Assembly: GCA_964035545.1 (NCBI GenBank)
Contig: OZ037765.1
Coordinates: 15,990,698 to 16,054,697, forward strand
Origin: Bugula neritina
Lineage: Eukaryota > Bryozoa > Gymnolaemata > Cheilostomatida > Bugulidae
Direction: 5' to 3'
DNA length: 64,000 nt
Shown: positions 51,501-61,849 of the stretch, piece after piece
How the letters are laid out: every line of letters starts with the position of its first letter
Numbering within the stretch: position 1 is the stretch's first letter
Notes under the pieces: model-generated
Seen by the model: the letters and a program-made list of their open reading frames with translations, nothing else
The model's database searches: none
What the model was told of the DNA's origin: nothing
Position numbers and translations under genes: made by a program

Positions 51501-54500
51501 CAGTCTTTGCCTGTTTATGTAAGTGGTCTACTTAAACTATTTTACAAGGTTTATCTCCATCAACATATAATATGCAGATAGCATTGCTGTTTATTTGAAC
51601 CATTCAGGTACAACTCAACTGTGAATATACTTAGCTTTTTTGATATCCATGATCATAGCCAATGTCATAGTCAAAACAGGGATGGTGCAACAAATTCATT
51701 TTAATATACCCTTTTCAGAGGTCCCTGATATCCCCTTCACAATTGAGTTGTGGTTTCCCAAAGGGAATAGGTGGAACCTTCATATAAAGAGCAAACTCAT
51801 TAAAAGTTTAAAGTTTGGCTGCCACTTAGAATTCTCATTATGCTATAGAATCGTTATATTAAGAGATAGATATTTTGGTATAACATATTAGCAGTTCAAA
51901 AAAAATTTTTAAAATATTTCTTTATGGATAACTTTGACAGAAATAATTTTGAAAGAATTTATGTGGTTTTGGTTACTGAGCAATGCTATGGTGGCACTTC
52001 AGCATTGCTCAGCAACCAAAACTACAAAAATGAGTTCAAGCCTACTTTGCTCAACAAATTTTATTTTGGGAGACCACAACTCTTAATTGTAAGGGGTACA
52101 TTGGGAACCTTTGAAAAAGGTCTATTCTAAAAGCATTCTCTCATTATTTATTATGTTTTTAAATTTTATCCTAGAAATTCAACCTGTATTTTAAAGTGAA
52201 CTATTTTGGAAATGTTCACATATATTCTATTAAAAATGGGAAGTTTGGTTCTTCAAAGTAAGATAAGATGTAAAGATTTATGGTGGGGGAGAGTTCTATT
52301 TTGCATCTGTTTTTTTAGTACAATAAGCTTTTGAGTTTTATTGAGTTTATGCAAGTTTTACTAACCGTTGCTAGAACAATAAGAAAGTGCATTTACTTAA
52401 ATCAAAAACAGTTCCCTACTATTATAATGATGAATTTTAAGTAAATTAAATTCTTTTGTGACTGAAATTAATCGTAGCTATTGAATTTTTAGTTCTTATT
52501 TTATTAGAATCATCTATTTAATAGAATGCTGGTGCATTAACTTAAAATAATTCTATTTAAACTTAATGTTTTCTTATGATTTTGAATATGTAAGTGAAGG
52601 ACAAATGTTTTTGTAATCTAATACATAATATATCAATTAGAAGCAGTTTGACATCTGAAGTGGAAGGAACAATTCTATGGTGCAGCATAAGACTCTTAAA
52701 CACAGCTATCAAAAATCTGCAATGAAAAACGTGCTACTAATGTCTTTAATGCATGCAACACCAAAGCATTTTAGGTTATGGTTGCTGGAGGCACTATCTG
52801 CTAGTACATTAATAGTTCTTGGACTTTGTATGGAACACCCATCTTGTTAATATAGTTACAATACTCTTAACATTTTAGTGTAAAGAAGCTGTGGAGCAGT
52901 ATTTCCCACAACTGTGGGCTGAGCTTATTGAACTACTGGTGAGTTGTATTCTGTTGCTAACCGGCACTGTGCCATCATTTACACTCGTGTTTCTTACTTC
53001 GACCTTTAACCCAGTGACTCTGAAATTCTTAAATCTCTCTAAACAATGCTCCTTATCACAGAATAATGATGTGTGGCAGTCATGTGACATGCATATGCAT
53101 TCTTCTTAATCAGTATATCAGGTGTCACATTTGACATGGGTTCAATGTGCAGTGTAGAAAACTCATTCGAATTGCCTTGCAAATTTTTCGTTAAATATAG
53201 TAATATTGAAACTAAAAGAATTTAACAAGCATGTATGTTTTCCCATAATGCTTCCAAAACTGATTTATTTAGAAATTATTAAAAGTTTGGGGTATCTGTG
53301 AAACTATTAATTTTATGAAATTAAGGTGATGTTCTGTAACGACTGAAAACTGCTAGGGAGATCTAAAAGTGGTAAACCCTGGATTTTGCACATATTTTAC
53401 AAGTCCAATGAGAGGACACGAGTTTCATGGATAATTTATTATAGCTGGCGTGGAGTTAATTTTATTATGCAACTGTGTTGATAATATTATAATGTAATAT
53501 AAAAAATTTTAAGATTTCAAAATCTGTAGTGATGCAGATAATTGTAAAAGCACTCGCATACTAAAATAAATTTATCATGTCATGAACTATTGTAATATTA
53601 CTTGTATGATATTATGTCCTTCTATCCATTTAGAAAGATTCTTATCAATAATATATGTATATTGCCGAATATTATAAATCTTTATTATAATAGATATGAG
53701 TTGTTTGGGAATGTATTTCTTACTGTGGCTCAATTGAAGTTAGCAATATGCAACACTGTTATTACCCATGTGACTTTTTATAATTCTGCTTTATGTAAAC
53801 TTCGATTTCATCAGCTGTTATTTTTTTAAGGATCCAAAGACTCTTTGCACAGATCTGCATCTTTGCTCTGCCAACACACTCGTGGCCATAGAGGTACAAA
53901 CTAGTGATATTCATTTAAATTTTAATCTGTCAACAACTGCATGCTGCTTCCATTATGTGATTTGTTCAACGTGTTCAACAATTTACCTTTTGCAAATCTA
54001 AACTGTCCTATAGCTATCATTTCTTATATTGTGAGTACATTATGTTTTAGTTGGAGCCTTCCCTTGTGAAAATGCCAGAAGGTTCTGGAACCAATGACCT
54101 CTGTGATGATTGTAAAACTGCTGTTGCTGATGCCAAGAAAATGATTGAAGATAAAGACACCCAGGTGTGTTTCTTACCTCCCAAGTGCTTTTCTAGAGGG
54201 TTGCTAACATAGACCCATAATGCTGCAGATTTAGTTTGAGAAAGGTGTACTTATGTCTGTGTGGACTTATGGTATATTTTCAATAAGCTTTACAGCGGTG
54301 CAGTATGCAGCTCACCTCAGCTACAGTGGATGTTATGTTAACACTGATTATGCAAAAAATGTTATTTTCAGGAAATAGCAACTGTTGACAATGCATATCC
54401 CCCAAACTACCACATAAGTTACGTTTCAATTTACACAATTTCCATGAATAACTCACGACCAGAACTGGATAAAAGTATTGTTTATTCAAATCTGGTTCAT

Positions 54501-57500
54501 GCAAACAAGTTCAAGGTTAATTCGAGCAATGATTTGGATTGACTCATTTAATTTGAATTTTGGCTGGCAACTTTTTGATTTATTCAAAATTATTTTGTTT
54601 TATTAACATTGATTTACACACAAAATAGAAATTGGTAGATATTGAAGACTTAATTATAAACAAGGTCAAGTTTGGTTTCAACTATGTTAAACTTAATAGT
54701 TATTATCTGTGAATATCTAAATTGAAAGAACAGTTATGTTTATAAATTCTAAAAGCCATCTAATCTGTCAGCCATCAATTCTAGAAAATAGTCATTTACA
54801 TTATATATAATATTATATTAACTTGATCAAGCACATGTAGGTTAGTTCAATTTGACTTGAGTTAGCTGGGTTTATTGATTGAACCGTGATTTCGCCTGAC
54901 TTGTTTAGCCACTGACTAGATTTGTTGTGACTTTGATATTTGATAAAGCAAAAGAACATAAAAGAAGAAATTGCATTAAATTAAAGTTAAAGGATTGCTC
55001 AATCTTAGTTTATTACAATCACATTATAATTCTGAACTATAATCTAATGTGTATGCAAACAATTGTGACTTTGCAAAGGGATATGTGCCTAGAAAACAGC
55101 TTTTTAAAATTCCAATTTTGAGGGAGGTAAAATTTTCAGCCATGAAAAAGAATAGCCTAATACGTGACGTGGGAACGCCAGTAACTATGCTGCACGTGCT
55201 AACTATAACGCTAGTATTCAAGGTTGCTGAGCACAACATTAACCAATAACGCTCAAGCTGTTACAGCGCGCTATATAGGTCAGCTTTGGTGTGCCCGTAA
55301 TATTGCACAATCTGACCCAGTTTAGATCGATCGCAGGCATTCATCCTAAAGAATGCATGTTTTTGCAATGCTTTTTTTAATGTTTACAAGCAAAATATGG
55401 CCTAATGTTATCACATACATGTTATTTAAAATGTCAAAAAACTATAGATTGAGATAATTCACATTTGCACTTCTATAAATATACAAATTACTAGCTGAAA
55501 GATCACATCTCACAGTCATATTTCTATAGTTATTCATTTGTATAGTCACGTGATCAGCAGGAATGCTGGCGCTGTTACGTCACATTTCCCAGCTCATTTC
55601 AAAATCGGCGTTTTGGCTGTTACCAATCTACACCCTCAACTTCAACTAACTTTTTCTACCTTTGGTCAAATGCTTTTTGTCAATGCATGCTTAGAAAAAC
55701 AGAATATTATGTGTGTTTGACCTAAATGGCCATTTATTAGACAAGATAGAGCAATCCTTTAAGTAAATTAAGGTAAAATATAAAATACAATTGTTGAATT
55801 ATATGCAAGTATGCTGATGATCACAAATATACATTATAATCATTGCACCATGATTATAATTACTAATGAATTATTTCATTTAATCCAAGTTCAAAAATTA
55901 CTAAAACTGGATTGTAAGTTTGCTGAATGTCTCGACTGTTTTCTTGGTTAGGTTGTGATGTAATAAATAATCAGGGATCTTTTTCTGTGTATTTTAATAA
56001 TACATATATTATATGTAAATAAAGCAAGTGTTGCTTCAAATTATTGAATAATACCTAACCAGTTAACCAAGTCTGCATTGTCAATTGTGGACATTAACTA
56101 ACATATATTTACTCATAGCTCCATAGCTGGTTATTCTGGCCTATTCCAGACTTTTTATTCATCAAAATCAGCTAGTTGTTGTACACATACATGTATATAC
56201 ACATTTTTAATCTGTTGCTTTTTATCAATTTTTTCTAATGTAAAGACTTTACAACATAGTAATGATAATTATAATAATCAAAACTACTTAAATGTCTACT
56301 ATAATTCCTACAGTTTATGCTAAAGATCTATTTACTTTTGCAGGCTGAGTTGAAAGCTGATATGGTAGAGCTGTGTGAGAAGTTTGGAGGACAGTATACC
56401 ATGGAGTGTAAGCTGCTTGTTGATACTATGTTTGATAAGATGATAGCTGCAATTGATGCTCAACTCACTGACCAACTCTGTGAAGATATGAAACTGTGTA
56501 CTTCTCTCAAGCTGAAACTCGATCCTGTCAGATTTGTGAAAGCTGTCTTTACAAAGATGGTAAAGAGTAACGCACAGAAGAACCGAGTATCAAAGGTACA
56601 GCTGATGTGTCTTATACAAATATTACCTTTACTTTTCAAGAGTGCATGTGGCCTGTTGTTTAATGATGGAGCTCTGGATTATTTGTACATTTCTATTTGA
56701 CTGAAGGTTGCAGCTGGAGTGAAAGCAGATGCCTGTACTATGTGTGAGGAAGCTGTGAACTACCTCAAGTTGTTTGTCAACAACAATGCAACTGAACAGG
56801 AAGTACAGGATATGCTGGAGAATGAGGTGTGCTCACAGCTAGGTGAACTCTCCAGTATGGTAAGCCTATATTATTTGTTAATAACCCTAAAATCTTTTGT
56901 TTTCTGATGTTATGCTATACAATTTACAATAGAAATGTGAATATCCATAGGAGGGTGTGAGTACAAGACTATATGTTTGCTTTTTGTATACATCTGTTGG
57001 TAATTAATAGTGGAGTCTGTCTTTATAAGGCCAATAAAATTTTCTTCAATGTATTTATTTTTTATTTTTGGAGCAAAGCAAGTTCTACTCTTGAGTTTTT
57101 AGAATTTAGGCAACATTTTGAAAAGTAGAGTTCTTATGATTTACTGTGGTACAGTGCAGATTTTAAAGAATATTTTTTATTTTCATTTACATTATTTGTT
57201 TTAGTGTAAAGTTGCAGTTGAACAATATTTTCCTCAGCTGTGGTCAGAGTTCATTGAAAAACTGGTGAGTTAAGCTGTTGAGAGTTCAAATATCTAACTT
57301 GTTCCAGTAAATGCACATTTTACTCGATGTCCTGTGGACTATTCATAGCTGATATATTTTATTTTTAATTAAGTGATGCACCCCCCCCCCAACAATTATG
57401 TTGTTTAGTTGACCCTGACCCTGACCATGTCTTGACTAATTGTTGTTGCTATAGCGCTGTTATATTTTCAATATTTATTGGTCAAAATATACTTCCAAAG

Positions 57501-60500
57501 CCAAATGTGTCCTGTTTCACAAGTTTTATTGTTACAACTTTAGAGGCTTAGCTGACATTTTGATTATTTGCAATATTTTTGTAATGCTGTTTGCTTGAAA
57601 TCAATTTCAAGTTAAAAAGTTTTGATAAAATCTAGTATATTTTGACATTTCCCTTGAGAATCTTTTTGTATGACCTCCTGACTTGAGTCTCTTGCAGTTA
57701 TTTCATGTGAATCGGTATTTCTTTAGGATCCAAAAACACTGTGCGCTGATCTGGGCCTTTGCAAAAGTGTTACTGACAAAGTTAAAGTGCGAGCCTCAGT
57801 AGAATGTGTTGTTTGTGAGTTCGTTATGGGGAAATTAGAAGGTTTACTTGATGATAATGCAACAGAGGTGAGATAATCTATGTTAGTATGTCTTCAGCTG
57901 GTCAAAGGCATAAAAACTGCTAATTTTCAATGTTGTGAAATTGGTTAATGTTTTTGAAAGGGTATATCCGCTACTTATAAAGTGCCTTAAGCCTGTACGA
58001 AAATGTTTTTATCCTTAACTTAAAATGTATTCACCTGAACCATGTTGTAAATGTGCAGCCTCAAAATATTGATTGGTTCTAGGCTGAAATAATAGCAGCT
58101 GTAGAGAAAGTCTGCTCCATTCTCCCCTCTTCCGTTAAACAAGAGTGTGATGATCTGATTGAGGAGTATGGTACTGCCATCATCCACCTACTAGTTGATG
58201 ATTTGGCACCATCAGCCATCTGCTCCTTCATTGGCCTCTGTTCTTCTGGTGACAGTCAGTGTAAGTATTTGTATTACATCTGTTTATCACAGAAACACTG
58301 TGCTGTAGCTGCTTAGTGTTTTATTATTTAAAATTATGACCAAAAAATTGTGAAAAAATGAGTGCAAAACTTTTACTACTACAACTTTAGCTATTGCAAA
58401 TTTGATGCTGCAATATTGTTTCAAGTTGAAGCTGAAGCACAATTTGTAAATTTCCTGCAATGTTGCTAATTTTGTATGCATTACTAAATGTACTTTTTTT
58501 GCTGCAAGAGCTTTAAAATGTTTAAATTTTAAGTTTTATGCAGGCATTGAAAAACTAACGCCTGTTTTATGCCAGTACACTAACAATTGCTATCCTCTTC
58601 TCTTTTCAACCCAATTTCTAAAGTGCAGCTTTTTTACTGAAGCAGGCTGTAGAAAAAATATTTGTAATGAGTATTAAAATTTATGTTGTAATTTGTTTGG
58701 TTTTGGTTTTTTCTTGCATTTTACTGAATAATGGTTGCTCAATTTTCAATTACTGTAGTGCAACTAATGATCAGTTCAATAAACCGGTAAACTGAGCAAA
58801 TACCCATTCCAACAAAGTTATCATACTTTGTTTTTTGAGTCTAGGATCTAATCTATTATTAAATAAAGATGTCTAGTTTTAAATTGTCTACTGGCTAGCA
58901 AAATCATAGCATGTGAATGTCTTTAGTAAGCTATTTTATCAGCCATAGTACATCAGTTTGACTTGTTGCATTCAGTCTAGGCAGTTGTGAATGCTGTTAG
59001 GAAAAACCTTTATTGAAAAAATGGCCACTTAAAGTTCACCTGGATTTTAGCAATAACATATCTACATTAGTTGTTTTCGAAGTGTGATAATGCCTTAAGA
59101 AGGGAAGTTTTACAGAAGCAAATCTTTAAATGAATTTTTTTTTAAATAATGTAAATTGATTTTTTTTTATTATCAGATATGAAAGCAATTCCTAAGCTTG
59201 GTGATGAGGCATGTACAATGTGCAAACTTGCCATGTCGTATGTCAAATCCTTCATCACTGAAGATTCTACTGAACAAGACATCATGAATGCCCTCGACAA
59301 AGTTTGCAACTTTCTCTCGGGAGATATGGCTCAAGAGGTATTCATTGCATATGTAAAATGTACACTAGGGCAGAGTAAAAGCATGAGACAATGTAACGCT
59401 GATACGCTGATGTGGGGTGGTAAACCAAAGGTTAACGCGGAAATAATAAAATTCGAAGTTGTCCCCTTGCTTTTAGCATTTGAAGGTTTTTTTATTGGAT
59501 AAAATAAATTTTCGCAGACGTTTAATGGCAGCTTCAGTGCTAAAGTTTTTCTAAAAATTATTACCTAAGCTTTTAGGGTTTTTTTTGGTTCAAAATGGTA
59601 GTTGACTGTGAAAATCATGCGCCATCTCTTTTTAAAAATGATTCCCTTAATATTATGAAGCTTTCGATTTTTGTTTTTTTTTTCTATTTATGAAGATTGT
59701 CAGGAGTAGCTAATCTTTGCTTACACTGGCATTTGTTGCAAAAGTATATTTAATAGATATTCCAAGAACTTAATTTTTCAAAATGAAAATATTTGTAGTT
59801 CTATATGCACAAGGAACTTTAATTAAAAGGCAACATTCTTATACAAAACTAATGTTGGTGAATTTATAAATAATTTCATCAACATCCCATGTTATGCTGT
59901 AGGGAGTCACATTCAACACTAATCATTAATGGTCTTACTATGTATGTTTAGCAAATTACATATATCACATGCATGCATGTTTCTACAAGTTTGTGTTCAT
60001 ATAATGCTAATTGGTTTCAAGTTGCCTTTGAATATTTTGAATAAATGAATATATTTTTGTTTAGTTTCTAAAACTTGTATACATGCTGTATAATACCTGC
60101 ATTCGCCACACTATCATATTACATTAGAGCTCTATAATTGTTGTGTTGTTAACAGTGTAATACTATGGTAAAGGAATATGCTCCTATGTTGGTGAAGATG
60201 CTGGCTGATGAGATTGATAGTCAGAAGATCTGTGAGGCAAGTTCACATAATTAACTCTATTTTAGTAGGCTGGATCTATTCAAATTTTGTAGACGTTTTC
60301 AATGTCTCCCCCTGATACTCAATTGTTAGTAAATATTTGTGTCTACACTATGTAATTGGAATCCTTTATACACTAATCTGAAATACTAATAAGGAAAACA
60401 ATTCTTTAGCATAATTTAAATTTTGAAAGACTAACAAGTGAACTAATAAATGTTCACTGGGCTGATAACTATTAAAGTATGTCCGATATTTATACAACTC

Positions 60501-60627
60501 TTGATTACAAGTTGAGTGATATTAGTATAGGGAAAATTGATTACAATATTAACAATATTTACAGGCTATTATGCTGTGCCCAACTCAAGCTGATGGTCTT
60601 GTTCACTTATACAAGAGATTAATATAA
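45575..60627 (+). CDS. PSAP: Prosaposin, 8 saposin-B domains with one N-terminal SapA
   Basis: Secreted/lysosomal precursor cleaved to saposins that help hydrolases degrade sphingolipids. Coding exons: 45575-45611, 45694-45836, 46034-46120, 46231-46296, 46558-46689, 47596-47676, 48508-48573, 49797-49907, 50269-50376, 50588-50839, 50951-51103, 52879-52938, 53831-53893, 54051-54164, 56344-56595, 56707-56859, 57205-57264, 57727-57867, 58083-58260, 59177-59337, 60156-60236, 60565-60627. They total 2562 nt, 853 codons plus stop, phases all consistent. MKSLVLLTVFAIANGALLG is a signal peptide; SapA motif CTTGPSYWCDSFENAQECG follows. Each SapB unit has six cysteines (CxxC... C ...C ... CxxxxxLC), e.g. 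CTFCKDVVNDVKEFL through CQLAHLC. Units 3-4 and 5-6 are a recent duplication. N-glycosylation sites NQT, NST, NAT, NAT occur in several units, as usual for saposins. No C-terminal SapA: it ends QADGLVHLYKRLI. Introns after 47676 and 60236 use GC donors (GCAAGT). The start is preceded by an acceptor (TATAG, 45549-45553), so there is an upstream 5' UTR exon not identified. Confidence 0.95.
50269..51128 (+). repeat. Tandem duplicate copy A of PSAP exons (saposin units 3-4, first part)
   Basis: Exons 50269-50376, 50588-50839 and 50951-51103 correspond to copy B exons 54051-54164, 56344-56595 and 56707-56859. Over 252 + 111 + 153 bases (exon, short intron, exon) I count five differences. Similarity ends at the acceptor before 50588 and about 25 bases after the donor at 51103. 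Confidence 0.9.
51708..52121. mobile_element. MITE-like inverted-repeat element in a PSAP intron
   Basis: The left half is mirrored by the right half: CCTTCACAATTGAGTTGTGG against CCACAACTCTTAATTGTAAGG, and, at the centre, TTTTGGTTACTGAGCAATGC against GCATTGCTCAGCAACCAAAA, with a loop of about 12 bases near 51988-51998. About 415 bases, no coding capacity. Part of an arm (CAGTTC...TTTTTAAAA, TGTGGTTTTGGTTACT) matches the element at 61850-64000, so it belongs to the same broader family. Confidence 0.85.
54051..56885 (+). repeat. Tandem duplicate copy B of PSAP exons (saposin units 5-6, first part)
   Basis: Partner of the copy at 50269-51128. The intron between its first two exons is about 2.2 kb, against 0.2 kb in copy A, with no visible similarity, while the exons on both sides are almost identical. 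Confidence 0.9.
57379..57391. repeat. Homopolymeric C tract
   Basis: About ten consecutive C in a PSAP intron; unusual in this AT-rich window. Confidence 0.9.
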
Positions 60628-60969
60628 CTTCGCCATATTGGAAGCAGCCTCAACCTTACAGCTGCATATCTGTGACTTTGTGTATTGATTGAGATTACCA
60701 TTCCATCTGAACTTATCTTTTTCTTATGTGCTGATAATCTTTACACACAATATTATTTTAGTGTACTTGTTTGCTTTGATTTTGTTAACCAGACCTTATG
60801 CTATCACCATCACATTATATTCTACTGTTACTTTCACTCATTTCTTTTCAAACATTGTAGCCTACACAATTTAGTACAAACTTTTTCAAAATGAAATTGG
60901 TTTGCCTGATCTGATAAAATATTTTGTTTTTGTCAACATCATCGTGTTTTTTACTCTTATAATGAATGA

Positions 60970-60975
60970 AATAAA
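60970..60975 (+). terminator. Likely PSAP polyadenylation signal
   Basis: AATAAA about 343 bases after the PSAP stop codon, the first good canonical hexamer seen downstream. Confidence 0.55.
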
Positions 60976-61849
60976 TACATATATTCCATATGTACCTTTA
61001 CCAACTTTTATTGTGTTTCCACATTCCATTTTAACAGAACTTTGTTGATTGTCTTGCCTTATTATTATGACTAAGCAACCGAGGAAATGGCATCATCTAT
61101 CACTATATCAGCCTCAATGCTGGCATATACTATCTTAGTCTTATTAACTAGTTACTGGTAGATTGTTCAATGATGAGGCCTACTGTAGAGAATTCAATAG
61201 TGACTTCTACAATACATCTTGTGATATATACCAACACATTTCCATGCTCATTTAATAAAATTGTTGTAAATAGGTGCTTAAAGACAACTAATATCTTGAA
61301 ACTTTCTGATGCTTATTATGCTGAAGCATTTCTCTATATGTATAAAGATGGTTCTCCACTCACATTCTCTGGTCACAAGCAGTATTTAAATTTTCAGTCA
61401 ACAGCAATAATGCTACTATTTTACATAAGCTTTATTTGTTATAAAAGATTGACATTTGCTACTAGTTACAGAGAAATTAAAATGTAAAGCATTTTGCAAA
61501 TCGAAACCCATAGCAGGCTGAAACAGTATTTTGATACGCATATATACGTGTATAGAAATCCTAAATATTACAAATAGTAAAATCATAAAAAATAGTGGAA
61601 ATAACTAATATACATCAAATAATCTCCCATAGATTAGGATAGTAGGTAGTATAGCTTTCGAGAGTTGGACATAAGCATTCACCTAACCAGGAGGCTTGTG
61701 ACTTTTTTAGTTGTCATCACTAAAAATAATCATGTCTATGATGCCAGTTATGCCCTTATTTGATACCTGGTCTGCACGAAGGTTGCTGTTGGGTTGCATT
61801 ATTTAAAAGTTCTACCATGGTAGCCGATAGGTCATATTATCAGAACAAT
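60976..61849. other. Intergenic, no feature recognised
   Basis: AT-rich unique sequence; the open frame at 61170-61487 has no recognisable product or splice context. Confidence 0.5.

Noticed and set aside
59179-59502. Extension of the saposin-8 exon to 59502
   Set aside because: The frame runs past a proper donor (GAG|GTATTC at 59337), and the next saposin half-exon at 60156 joins in phase.
61170-61487. 105-codon plus-strand frame
   Set aside because: No recognisable motif, AT-rich composition and no splice support.
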